Shown here piece after piece: positions 8,101-16,226 of a DNA stretch of 64,000 nucleotides (position 1 is its first letter; every line of letters starts with the position of its first letter). Made by a program: the position numbers and the translations under genes. This DNA comes from Dethiothermospora halolimnae (GTDB lineage: Bacteria > Bacillota > Clostridia > Tissierellales > VENL01), in the NCBI RefSeq assembly GCF_037577855.1, contig NZ_JBAKFX010000017.1, positions 1-64,000 of the forward strand, given 5' to 3'. Under the pieces are notes generated by a model. That model worked only from the letters and a program-made list of their open reading frames with translations. It did not search any database and was not told the DNA's origin.

Positions 8101-8122
8101 GAAATAAACAGGAGGGATATAT

Positions 8123-9349
8123 GTGGAAAATATTTATGACATACTTAAAGAAAGGGGCTTTATTGAGCAGGCCACCCATGAAGATGAGATTAGGGAATTA
8201 CTTGGAAAAGAATCTGTAACATTCTATATAGGTTTTGACCCAACGGCTGATAGTTTACATGTGGGGCATTTTATACAAGTTATGGTTATGATGCATATGC
8301 AAAGAGCTGGACATAAACCTATCGCTTTAATTGGTGGTGGAACCGCAATGGTTGGTGATCCTACCGGTAAAACAGAAATGAGGAAAATGCTAACTGAAGA
8401 TGATATTAATAAAAATGCAGAGGCAATGGGAAATCAAATTGGAAAATATGTAACCCTTGATGGAGAAAAGGGGATAGCCGTAAATAATGCCGATTGGCTT
8501 AAGGGTCTAAACTATATACCTTTTTTAAGGGATGTTGGTAGACATTTCTCTGTTAATAGAATGCTAACGGCAGAATGCTTCAAATCTCGCATGGAAAAGG
8601 GACTGTCCTTTTTAGAATTTAACTACATGCTTATGCAGTCCTATGACTTTTTAGAACTTAACAACAGATATAACTGTAAGTTAGAACTAGGTGGTAATGA
8701 TCAGTGGTCTAATATATTAGGAGGAGTTGACCTTATAAGAAGGGTAAAAAGTGAATCTGCATATGGACTTACTTTTAAACTTCTTACCACCAGTGAAGGT
8801 AAAAAAATGGGTAAAACTGAAGACGGAGCAGTATGGATAGACGAAAATAAGACTTCCCCTTACGACATGTACCAATACTTAAGAAATGTTAATGATGCAG
8901 ATGTGGAAAACTGTCTTGCCCTACTTACGTTCCTACCTATGGATGAAGTAAGACGACTTGGTTCCCTAGAAGGGGCTGAGATAAATAAGGCTAAGGAAAT
9001 ATTAGCATATGAATTCACCAAAATAGTTCACGGTGAAGAGGAAGCCAAAAAAGCTGAAAAGGCTGCCAAATCATTATTTGGAGGTGGCATGGACCAAGGC
9101 TCTATTCCATCTACAGAAATGGAAAGAGAAACATTTGATGAGCCTATGCCATTATTTGTTATACTAAAGGAAATAGGCATAACTTCTTCTAATGGTGAAG
9201 GTAGAAGACTTATAAAACAGGGCGGTATATATATAGATGATAACAGAATAACAGATAATAACCACAAAGTAGCTTTAGATGACTTTAATGATGGAAAGTT
9301 AATGATAAGAAAAGGTAAGAAGGTTTATCATCAGATCACTGTTAAATAA
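8123..9349 (+). CDS. tyrS: Tyrosyl-tRNA synthetase
   Basis: The 408-residue class I synthetase charges tRNA-Tyr. The HIGH-type motif is DPTADSLHVGHF and the KMSKS-type loop is KKMGKTEDG; LGGNDQWSN is the tyrosine/anticodon-side signature. An S4 RNA-binding domain ends the protein (about residue 340 onward, GEGRRLIKQGGIYIDD). The start is GTG at 8123, read after GGAGGG at 8111-8116; an ATG two bases earlier is out of frame. It is under control of the T-box leader. Confidence 0.96.
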   Translation: MENIYDILKERGFIEQATHEDEIRELLGKESVTFYIGFDPTADSLHVGHFIQVMVMMHMQRAGHKPIALIGGGTAMVGDPTGKTEMRKMLTEDDINKNAEAMGNQIGKYVTLDGEKGIAVNNADWLKGLNYIPFLRDVGRHFSVNRMLTAECFKSRMEKGLSFLEFNYMLMQSYDFLELNNRYNCKLELGGNDQWSNILGGVDLIRRVKSESAYGLTFKLLTTSEGKKMGKTEDGAVWIDENKTSPYDMYQYLRNVNDADVENCLALLTFLPMDEVRRLGSLEGAEINKAKEILAYEFTKIVHGEEEAKKAEKAAKSLFGGGMDQGSIPSTEMERETFDEPMPLFVILKEIGITSSNGEGRRLIKQGGIYIDDNRITDNNHKVALDDFNDGKLMIRKGKKVYHQITVK

Positions 9350-9364
9350 ATAGAGGAGAAATAG

Positions 9365-9389
9365 GTTGGGGGATTACGAATCCCCCAAC
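9365..9389 (+). repeat. Dispersed hairpin repeat copy after tyrS
   Basis: GTTGGGGGATTACG/AATCCCCCAAC palindrome. Its right arm merges in register with the 22-bp tandem array that follows. Confidence 0.75.
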
Positions 9390-9571
9390 AACTAAATAAA
9401 AATCTTCTAACAACTAAATGGGAATCTCCTAGTAACTAAACGGGAATCTCCTAGTAACTAAACGGGAATCTCCTAGTAACTAAATGGGAATCTCCTAGTA
9501 ACTAAATGGGAATCTCCTAGCAACTAAATGCAAATATCTATCAACTAGATGCTAGTGTCCATCAACTAAAA
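9376..9571. repeat. 22-bp tandem array (minisatellite-like)
   Basis: Five close copies of a 22-base unit (GGGAATCTCCTAGTAACTAA + AY) start at 9420, 9442, 9464, 9486 and 9508. A diverged unit lies at 9398 and one at 9376 that is the right arm of the dispersed hairpin; two further 21-base units at 9530 and 9551 are more degenerate. No spacers occur, so this is not CRISPR. Confidence 0.85.
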
Positions 9572-9597
9572 ATAAGAGGACTGGATGTATCCAGTCC
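9567..9597 (-). terminator. Terminator of the fRMsr gene
   Basis: GGACTGG/CCAGTCC hairpin; on the minus strand it is followed by TCTTATTTTT. Confidence 0.75.
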
Positions 9598-9607
9598 CTA
9601 CATCATG

Positions 9608-10108
9608 TTACTTAATATCTTCCCAATTAACGTATTTATTTAATGTGTTAACAAACTTCTCTAGATACTTCCCATCCTCTTCATTAAATCTATCAAAGTT
9701 AGGGCTGTCTATATCTAGGACTCCTATTAGTTTGTCATCTTTAACTATTGGTACCACTACCTCTGATCTTGATGCACTGTCACAGGCTATATGTCCTGAA
9801 AATTCTAATACATTCTCTATTACCTGTGTTTCTCTAGTTTTTGCTGCTGTACCACATACACCCTTTCCTATTTCAATATGGGTACATGCCGGTTTCCCTT
9901 GAAATGGACCTAATATAAGTTCTCCATTTTTATGTAGATAAAAACCTGCCCAGTTTATATCATCTAACAAAAGCCACAGTAGAGCCGATGCATTTGATAG
10001 ATTAGCAAGCCAGTCCTCTTCTTCACATATAAGTCCTGTAAGTTTCATATTCATATAGTTATAAAACTTTCTTTTATCTGTGGTATCAATCTTTTTTATC
10101 TGTTGCAC
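9608..10108 (-). CDS. msrC: Free methionine-(R)-sulfoxide reductase (GAF-type)
   Basis: The 166-residue single GAF domain reduces free methionine-R-sulfoxide, repairing oxidised methionine. All three conserved cysteines of the fRMsr family are visible: C75 (GKPACTHIEIGKGVC), C85 and C109 (HIACDSASRSE). LGPFQGKPAC and VLDIDSP are also typical. The start is a GTG after GGGGAAG at about 9 bases. Single gene with its own terminator. It fits the other oxidative-stress genes of the window (two superoxide reductases, peroxiredoxin). Confidence 0.92.
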   Translation of the reverse strand: MQQIKKIDTTDKRKFYNYMNMKLTGLICEEEDWLANLSNASALLWLLLDDINWAGFYLHKNGELILGPFQGKPACTHIEIGKGVCGTAAKTRETQVIENVLEFSGHIACDSASRSEVVVPIVKDDKLIGVLDIDSPNFDRFNEEDGKYLEKFVNTLNKYVNWEDIK

Positions 10109-10336
10109 CTTTTATCACTTCCCCTTTTTTAATATATTAGTCATAGGTATATTATAATATATAATTCTATTTTTTCATAATATTTATATTATAAGCCTCC
10201 CTCCTAATATTTTCTATTATAATCCTATATAAGTAACCAAAGGCATCCATTACATAAATTACGAGTATAATCTTTGTTACATAAATGTTATAATTATTTA
10301 AGTGACAAACAAATATTCGATTTTAGGAGGTCGATT

Positions 10337-10963
10337 ATGAAAAAATACTTTTCTAATATATTCTTATCACTTTTCATTTCTTTACTCGTCTTATCTATTG
10401 GTAACATAGCATTTGCAAATAATTATGGTACACATACAGTTAAGTCAGGGGATACCCTATGGAAAATAGCAGTTCAATACGAAGTGGGGGTTTCTGAACT
10501 TATAAATAGCAACACTCAATTGGCAAATCCAGATTTAATATATCCTGGACAAGCTATTAATATTCCAAATATATCTGATGTTAAATCAATAGAAAATGAA
10601 GTAATAAACTTAGTTAATAAAGAAAGACAAAGCCGTGGTTTATCTCCATTATCATACAACTGGGAGCTATCAAGGGTTGCTAGATATAAGTCACAGGATA
10701 TGATAGATAAAAATTATTTTAGTCACACGTCGCCAACCTATGGAAGTCCATTTAAAATGATGACTGACTTTGGTATCAACTATAGTTATGCAGGAGAAAA
10801 TATAGCTATGGGACAAAGAAGTGCAACAGAAGTTATGGATGGTTGGATGAATTCTCCTGGACATAGAAAAAATATATTGTCTCCAAACTATACACAAATA
10901 GGTGTGGGGTATGCTGTAGATAAAAATGGTACTCCCTATTGGACACAGATGTTTATCAAATAA
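10337..10963 (+). CDS. Secreted LysM-CAP domain protein (YkwD/SafA-like)
   Basis: Start at 10337 follows AGGAGG by 7 bases; an in-frame ATG at 10274 has no site. The 208-residue product has a signal peptide (about 1-28, ending IAFA), one LysM peptidoglycan-binding module (HTVKSGDTLWKIA to LIYPGQAINIP) and a C-terminal CAP/SCP domain (VINLVNKERQSRGL, SHTSPTYGSP, NIAMGQRSATEVMDGWMNSPGHRKNIL). Proteins of this design are found in spore coats and the cell wall of Firmicutes; their biochemical activity is poorly defined. Exported and wall-bound by inference. Confidence 0.88.
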   Translation: MKKYFSNIFLSLFISLLVLSIGNIAFANNYGTHTVKSGDTLWKIAVQYEVGVSELINSNTQLANPDLIYPGQAINIPNISDVKSIENEVINLVNKERQSRGLSPLSYNWELSRVARYKSQDMIDKNYFSHTSPTYGSPFKMMTDFGINYSYAGENIAMGQRSATEVMDGWMNSPGHRKNILSPNYTQIGVGYAVDKNGTPYWTQMFIK

Positions 10964-10968
10964 ATTAA

Positions 10969-10993
10969 GTTGGGGGATTACGAATCCCCCAAC
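10969..10993. repeat. Dispersed hairpin repeat copy
   Basis: GTTGGGGGATTACGAATCCC-type palindrome followed by AACT, between the convergent CAP and DUF523 genes. It could serve both as terminator but has no good T-tract. Confidence 0.75.
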
Positions 10994-11011
10994 AACTTAT
11001 TTATATAACTT

Positions 11012-11929
11012 TTATCTACCTCTATATAATATAGGTGTAGACCCGAATAGTTTATCTTCTAAATATGCCCTTTTTTCCAGTTCTGTAAGCTCCTCTACTA
11101 TCTTGTTCATTCCCCTATATTCCGTTGGCATATTTATCATATCCACTTCCATATCATATTTTTTCTTAAAGTGACAATAGTTTTTCCAAAGCATTTGCTT
11201 TATCTTGGCAACGGTTGATGGTACTTTAAGTAAGTCTATTACTTTATTTCTTATCTCTTCAGTCTTATCCCTATCAAAACCTTTGGGTAATCCAGCCAAC
11301 ATTCTACCTATTTCATCGGCTTTTTTACGATTTATTTCCTGACATAAGAATTTCATTATATGCCAAAATTCAAATAGATCATTTTTAGAATCTATTTGGA
11401 CATTTTTAGTCCATTTATATGCATGTATTCTCCTTCTTATATCCCATCTTCTTATGGGACTTTGTACATCTTGAGCCTTTATTAAAAAGAAGTCTTCCCT
11501 TTCTAGCATAGCTCCAAATACACCTGGAGGATTTCCTAATCTTTTATTTTTTAATGTTGTACGATTAACACCGCAACTGGGACTACCCTCCATAAATATA
11601 AATATATCCACATTTCCCCTTTTTAAGGTATCAATACAGGCTTTAGAACCGGCTATTACCTTATCAGTAACATCTTCTCCTCCTCTTTGGATGACTTTTC
11701 CGTTGCCATCTAATACATCAAAGCCATTCCCCCCTACTAATCGAATTGTACTCCTAGGTACTCCTAGACCTGCCATACACTCTGGACATACAGGGTGAAA
11801 TATAAAACTATTTTTATCCCTTCCAAAATATGATGTCACATCAAAACCCTTTTTATTGTATCTAAGATGTCCTCCATACATACATCCACTTATCCCTACA
11901 TTTACTTTATCCTTTAGTATAGTATCCAA
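11012..11929 (-). CDS. DUF523-DUF1722 fusion (TudS-like desulfidase domain plus YbgA domain)
   Basis: Residues 1-145 form a DUF523 domain. Its cluster cysteines are visible as C16 (SGCMYGGHLRYN), C48 (HPVCPE) and C119 (GSPSCG), with E50 and S117. In the DUF523 member TudS these positions hold a [4Fe-4S] cluster that removes sulfur from thiouracil. Residues ~175-305 are DUF1722, the domain of E. coli YbgA, which is encoded beside photolyase. Here too the gene is divergent from a photolyase. The start is TTG after GGGGTG at 6 bases. The role is unproven; removal of thiobases linked to light damage is an inference. Confidence 0.85.
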   Translation of the reverse strand: MDTILKDKVNVGISGCMYGGHLRYNKKGFDVTSYFGRDKNSFIFHPVCPECMAGLGVPRSTIRLVGGNGFDVLDGNGKVIQRGGEDVTDKVIAGSKACIDTLKRGNVDIFIFMEGSPSCGVNRTTLKNKRLGNPPGVFGAMLEREDFFLIKAQDVQSPIRRWDIRRRIHAYKWTKNVQIDSKNDLFEFWHIMKFLCQEINRKKADEIGRMLAGLPKGFDRDKTEEIRNKVIDLLKVPSTVAKIKQMLWKNYCHFKKKYDMEVDMINMPTEYRGMNKIVEELTELEKRAYLEDKLFGSTPILYRGR

Positions 11930-11966
11930 AATATCACCCCATCGTTTAAATTTAAGTTAAATAAGG

Positions 11967-12042
11967 TATATAATTATATATACCATAAGTATTGACAAAT
12001 ATACTTTAGTAACAAATTAACTATATAATTATATATACCATA
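11967..12042. promoter_or_regulatory. Divergent promoter region with two identical 21-bp AT boxes
   Basis: The sequence TATATAATTATATATACCAT plus A occurs at 11967-11987 and again at 12022-12042, 55 bp apart in the same orientation, between the divergent DUF523-DUF1722 and photolyase genes. Each box is nearly palindromic. TTGACA lies between them (11992-11997). They may be binding sites for a shared regulator or merely a short duplication. Confidence 0.5.
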
Positions 12043-12061
12043 TTTAATGGAGGTAAACACT

Positions 12062-13459
12062 ATGAAATATAATATTTTTTGGTTTAGAAGAGATTTAAGG
12101 GTTCATGATAATATTGGATTATATAGTTCCACATTGGACCATAACAATGTTTTACCTATTTTTATACTTGATGAAAATATATTAGATAATAAAGACATTT
12201 GTAAAAAGCGTATAGATTTTCTTTTTTTCTCATTAAAAGAGTTAAATGAAAATTTAAAGTCTCTAGGTTCTAGATTAATAGTAAGGAAAGGAAATCCTTT
12301 AGATGTACTAAAGAATTTATCTAATGAGTTTGATATAGATAGTATACATTTCAATAGGGATTATGAACCCTATGCAGTTCATAGGGACAAGGAAATATGG
12401 GAATATTTTGCCGATAAAAATATTAAGATAAAATCCTATAAAGACTCAGTTCTTCATGAAAGAAGGGAAATTTTAAAAAAGGATAAGACCCCTTACTCTG
12501 TATTTACTTATTATTATAGAAAGTGGTCAACATTAAAAAAATACCCTATATATCCTATACCAGATACTCTAAATACTCCTAATACTTATTCAGTAGATAC
12601 AGAGTCCTTAAATAGTGGTAATACCCTTGGAGGAGAAAGTCTAGGTCATGAGATATTAGAAGAATTTTTAAACAATAAGATAATAAATTATAAGAAATAT
12701 AGAGATATACCCTATAGGGATATAACTTCTAAATTATCTCCCCATTTAAGATTTGGAACAATATCAATAAGGACTATCTATTATAAATCCTTAGATTTAT
12801 TAAATAAAACAAAATCTAAAGATGATAGAGATAATATCTTAGCCTTTATTAGACAATTAGCCTGGAGAGATTTTTATTTTCAAATTATATATCATCATCC
12901 CCATATTAAGGATTCTTCTTATATAAAAAAATATGATAAGGTGAATTGGGAGAATGATAAAGACATGTTCAATAAATGGACAAAAGGGGAAACTGGATAT
13001 CCCTTTGTGGATGCCGGCATGAGACAACTTTTAAAGGAAGGCTGGATGCATAATAGGCTTAGAATGATAGTTGCTTCCTTTTTAACAAAGGATTTATTAA
13101 TAGATTGGCGATGGGGTGAGAAATTTTTTGACAAGCATTTAATAGACTATGATTTAGCCCTTAATAATGGGGGATGGCAATGGGCTGCATCAACTGGTAC
13201 CGATCCCCAGCCATACTTTAGAATATTTAACCCAATCACCCAGTCGGAAAAGTATGATCCCCATGGTAATTATATAAGAAAGTATGTACCGGAACTTAAA
13301 AATGTTCCCGATGAGTATATACACATTCCTTATAAAATGCCCATGGAACTTCAACAGGATATAGGATGTGTGATAGGAAAGGACTATCCTAATCCCATAG
13401 TTGATCATTCCCTTCAACGGAAGAAAGCTATTACTATGTATAAAAATATTGATAATTAA
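12062..13459 (+). CDS. phrB: Deoxyribodipyrimidine photolyase (class I CPD)
   Basis: The 465-residue flavoprotein splits UV-induced pyrimidine dimers with blue light. The N-terminal antenna-binding Rossmann domain starts IFWFRRDLRVHDN. The FAD domain has AWRDFYFQIIYHHP, GYPFVDAGMRQL, GWMHNRLRMIVASFL and NNGGWQWAASTGTDPQPYFR, including the Asn near flavin N5 and the electron-transfer Trp. Start 12062 is chosen because AATGGAGGT, which overlaps an earlier in-frame ATG (12047), is placed correctly for it. Divergent from the DUF523-DUF1722 gene, repeating the ybgA-phr association known from other bacteria. Confidence 0.95.
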   Translation: MKYNIFWFRRDLRVHDNIGLYSSTLDHNNVLPIFILDENILDNKDICKKRIDFLFFSLKELNENLKSLGSRLIVRKGNPLDVLKNLSNEFDIDSIHFNRDYEPYAVHRDKEIWEYFADKNIKIKSYKDSVLHERREILKKDKTPYSVFTYYYRKWSTLKKYPIYPIPDTLNTPNTYSVDTESLNSGNTLGGESLGHEILEEFLNNKIINYKKYRDIPYRDITSKLSPHLRFGTISIRTIYYKSLDLLNKTKSKDDRDNILAFIRQLAWRDFYFQIIYHHPHIKDSSYIKKYDKVNWENDKDMFNKWTKGETGYPFVDAGMRQLLKEGWMHNRLRMIVASFLTKDLLIDWRWGEKFFDKHLIDYDLALNNGGWQWAASTGTDPQPYFRIFNPITQSEKYDPHGNYIRKYVPELKNVPDEYIHIPYKMPMELQQDIGCVIGKDYPNPIVDHSLQRKKAITMYKNIDN

Positions 13460-13462
13460 AAA

Positions 13463-13486
13463 GCTGGGGATTACCAATCCCCCAGC
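13463..13486 (+). repeat. Dispersed hairpin repeat copy after phrB
   Basis: GCTGGGGATTACC/AATCCCCCAGC palindrome just after the phrB stop, followed by AACGAAATATGAATCC, which resembles the tandem unit after tyrS. Downstream (13530-13585) are two more short hairpins, AGGTCTTC/GAAGACCT and GCTTCAATATATTGAAGC. Confidence 0.65.
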
Positions 13487-13686
13487 AACGAAATATGAAT
13501 CCTTCAAATGAATTCAAAGCTACTTTGGCATAATAGGTCTTCTAAAAGAAGACCTAAGAGCTTCAATATATTGAAGCCCTACAACGGTATATATTGAGTA
13601 TTACCTATATTATAGGCTCACCAACTTCCTATTCTCTTCACCCTGCACTCTGCACTAAGCAAATAAGGACCAAAGGTGCATTTCCT

Positions 13687-15240
13687 TTAAAGTAATGGCG
13701 AAAACACCCTTCCTATGGATTCTTTAAATTTACAAAATACCGATCTTTGTTCATATTCCTCTAGCTTTATCTTAGTACTATTTTTTATATCATTTTTAAA
13801 GTCACGTTCTAATTTGTTTATTATTTCATTATCATAAATAAATGAATTTACTTCAAAGTTTATCTCAAGACTCCGTATATCTAAGTTAGCACTTCCCACT
13901 GAGGCAGCCACTTCATCTACTAATAATACTTTACTATGTATAAATCCATTTTCATATTTATATACCTTTACTCCAGCTTTTAATAATTCTTCAACATTTC
14001 CCATGGATGCCCAATGTACCAATAGATGATCCGGTTTACTAGGTATTATTATCCTTACATCAACCCCACTTAATGCAGCTGATATAAGGGCCGTTGTTAT
14101 ACTGCTTCCTGGAACTAAGTATGGGGTAGTTATCCATATCTTCTTCTCCGCATTTGATATCATAGTAAAATATGCTTGCATAATAGATTGCCAATGGGAA
14201 TCTGGTCCACTATAGGTTAGTTGTATGAGTTCTTCTCCATAATAACCTAATTCAGGATAATATTCTCTACCGGAAACATATTTTTTTGATACAAACTCCC
14301 AATCCTTTAGGAATATATTTTGAAGAAAATATGTTCCTTCTCCCTCTATTTTTAAATGGGTATCCCTCCAGAATCCAATTTTTTTATCTCTACCTAAATA
14401 TTCATCCCCTATATTAAGACCACCTAGAAACCCTGTCCTTCCATCTACTATTAATATTTTTCTATGATTTCTATAGTTAAGTTCTCTACTAAGCACCGGT
14501 AAAAACACCGGTAAAAATGAGTGTATTTCTACCCCTGCATTCTTTAAAGTTTTTATATATCTCCTGCTTAATTTCCAGCATCCAACACTATCATATATAA
14601 CCCTTACCTCTACACCTTTTTTAGCCTTATCTATTAATATTTTTCTAATCCTATTACCTATATCATCATCTTTAATTATGTAATACTCCATATGTATGTG
14701 ATGTTTGGCACTTTTAAGTTCTTTTATTATTGCATCAAAGGTATTATTTCCATTGGTTAAAACCTTACACTTATTATTTACTGTAAAGGGAGATTCTGAA
14801 TTTCTTAAAAGGAGGTTTATAAGCCTATTTTTCACATTACTTTCACTATCACTAAAGGGTCTACTTTGCTTTAAATATTCCTTTTCTATATCTACAATTT
14901 CTTCAAGATGTTTAAAGTCATTATATTTTTTCTTTTTAAATTTATATTTTTTTCTTATGTTTTGACCTAAAAATAAATATAAAATAAATCCTAAACCTGG
15001 AATTAAAGCTAATACTAAAAGCCACGATATGGTTTTAGCTGGATTTTTATTTTCAAGAAATATAACTAACCCTAGAAAGAAAATATAAATTGAAAATATA
15101 AGTCCAAAGGATTTTCTTAACATATTAACTATTTGCCCATATATATGGGTTACCTTAATACCAAAAACTAACCCTAGAATTAAACTTATAATTATTACAA
15201 TAATTGTTACAGATGCAACAGCTCTTTTAGTTATTTTCAT
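13687..15240 (-). CDS. cls: Cardiolipin synthase (phospholipase D family)
   Basis: The 517-residue membrane enzyme joins two phosphatidylglycerols to cardiolipin. Two N-terminal helices (IIVIIISLILGLVFG region and FSIYIFFLGLVIFL) are followed by two HKD motifs: RNHRKILIVDGRTGFLGGLN and HSKVLLVDEVAASVGSANLD. NKNPAKTISWLLVLALIPG is the typical second-helix signature. The ATG at 15240 is preferred, as TTGGAG is 8 bases upstream; the longer reading would need a GTG overlapping that site. The Nudix gene ends 22 bases upstream, so they may be co-transcribed. Confidence 0.94.
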   Translation of the reverse strand: MKITKRAVASVTIIVIIISLILGLVFGIKVTHIYGQIVNMLRKSFGLIFSIYIFFLGLVIFLENKNPAKTISWLLVLALIPGLGFILYLFLGQNIRKKYKFKKKKYNDFKHLEEIVDIEKEYLKQSRPFSDSESNVKNRLINLLLRNSESPFTVNNKCKVLTNGNNTFDAIIKELKSAKHHIHMEYYIIKDDDIGNRIRKILIDKAKKGVEVRVIYDSVGCWKLSRRYIKTLKNAGVEIHSFLPVFLPVLSRELNYRNHRKILIVDGRTGFLGGLNIGDEYLGRDKKIGFWRDTHLKIEGEGTYFLQNIFLKDWEFVSKKYVSGREYYPELGYYGEELIQLTYSGPDSHWQSIMQAYFTMISNAEKKIWITTPYLVPGSSITTALISAALSGVDVRIIIPSKPDHLLVHWASMGNVEELLKAGVKVYKYENGFIHSKVLLVDEVAASVGSANLDIRSLEINFEVNSFIYDNEIINKLERDFKNDIKNSTKIKLEEYEQRSVFCKFKESIGRVFSPLL

Positions 15241-15262
15241 ATTATTCACTCCAAAAACTATT

Positions 15263-15877
15263 TTAACCTAATAAATGGTCTATTAGATTTTTAGTAATCC
15301 TTGCCGTTATCCCCCATATAATATACTCCTTATATTTATAAAAATACACCGGATATCTTCCCTTTTTCCATTTGTAATTCTTTCCATTTGGGATTAAATC
15401 ATAGGGAAAATCTTCTTCTACAAAGGTTTCTAAATTGGCATAATAAAGTTTGGGGTTGTTTCTTAAAAAAAACTTAATTGGAACAGTGAATATATGATCC
15501 ACCTCATCTATGCTATATCTTATATTATCCCTTTCTATATTTTTAAGCTCTGCTAAGTATGAATGTATGTGAAAGTTATATGGGGTAGGTATATAATCTA
15601 ACTCTCCTATTAATCTTATATTAGATTTATCTATATTTAACTCTTCATAGGTTTCCCTTATGGCAGCTTCTTTAAATGTTTCACCATCTTCTACTTTACC
15701 TCCTGGAAAGGATATTTCATTGGGCTGTCTATTTAAGTGCTTAGCCCTTACTTCATATAATAGATGTATTTCTCCATCTACGTATAAAAGAGGTGCTATT
15801 ACGGAAAACTCATTCTTTATCCCCATTGGTTTTGCCCTTTTATCCTTTATTTTATCTTTTATATAATCCATATCCAT
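15263..15877 (-). CDS. Nudix hydrolase, coenzyme A pyrophosphatase-like
   Basis: The 204-residue protein has a full Nudix box: GKVEDGETFKEAAIRETYEE followed by L-N-I, preceded by LNRQPNEISFPGG, the NuCoA-type signature of the CoA diphosphatase (YeaB/NudL) group. The C-terminus keeps IIWGITARITKNLID, also typical of that group. It probably cleaves CoA or acyl-CoA to 3',5'-ADP and (acyl)phosphopantetheine. Start ATG 15877 follows GAGGTG; a GTG three codons earlier overlaps that site. Upstream of cls on the same strand. Confidence 0.88.
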   Translation of the reverse strand: MDMDYIKDKIKDKRAKPMGIKNEFSVIAPLLYVDGEIHLLYEVRAKHLNRQPNEISFPGGKVEDGETFKEAAIRETYEELNIDKSNIRLIGELDYIPTPYNFHIHSYLAELKNIERDNIRYSIDEVDHIFTVPIKFFLRNNPKLYYANLETFVEEDFPYDLIPNGKNYKWKKGRYPVYFYKYKEYIIWGITARITKNLIDHLLG

Positions 15878-16050
15878 TAGTATCACCTCAAAGAAAAGTT
15901 GTTAAAGTTATATTTTACCCTTTATTATATTGTTTATTTATTAATTTAGCAAATTAAACTTTCGTAGTTGAGAACGGAGAGTGGATAGAGGAGAGTTAAT
16001 AAAAAATACCGATTTAAAAGTGGGTATTTATACTGTTAGTAAAATGTAAA

Positions 16051-16198
16051 TAGCCAACGTAAGGAAAAATGGTAGCCACCCCGAAGGATTTGTGAAAATA
16101 TAGAATAAGGGAGAAAATCTTTTAGAATTCTATTTTTGACCGTTTCTCCATATTTTCCAAATCCGAGGACTGGCGGACATTTTTCCTTACATTGGCTA
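16051..16198 (-). repeat. Palindromic MITE-like or RNA element, copy 1
   Basis: The 21-base ends (16051-16071 and 16178-16198) pair with one mismatch, which becomes G-U in the minus-strand RNA. Inside, GGATTTGTGAAAATATAGAA pairs with the right-hand CATATTTTCCAAATCC region, making one long hairpin. Copy 2 is at 36612-36788. No ORF with coding signs is present. The rest of the 350-bp gap between the Nudix gene and the aminotransferase holds no gene. Confidence 0.75.
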
Positions 16199-16226
16199 TA
16201 TCCTAAATACTAACTTTTAACCAGTA

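Noticed and set aside
8121..8180. ATG two bases before the tyrS GTG
   Set aside because: It opens another frame (MWKIFMTYLKK) that lacks tyrS similarity; the GTG frame begins MENIYDILKERG and is correct.
9376..9571. Possible CRISPR array
   Set aside because: The 22-base units are directly adjacent with no spacers, and no cas genes are near.
10110..10336. Cyclic di-GMP riboswitch before the LysM-CAP gene
   Set aside because: The AT-rich leader lacks the GEMM core and tetraloop-receptor segments.
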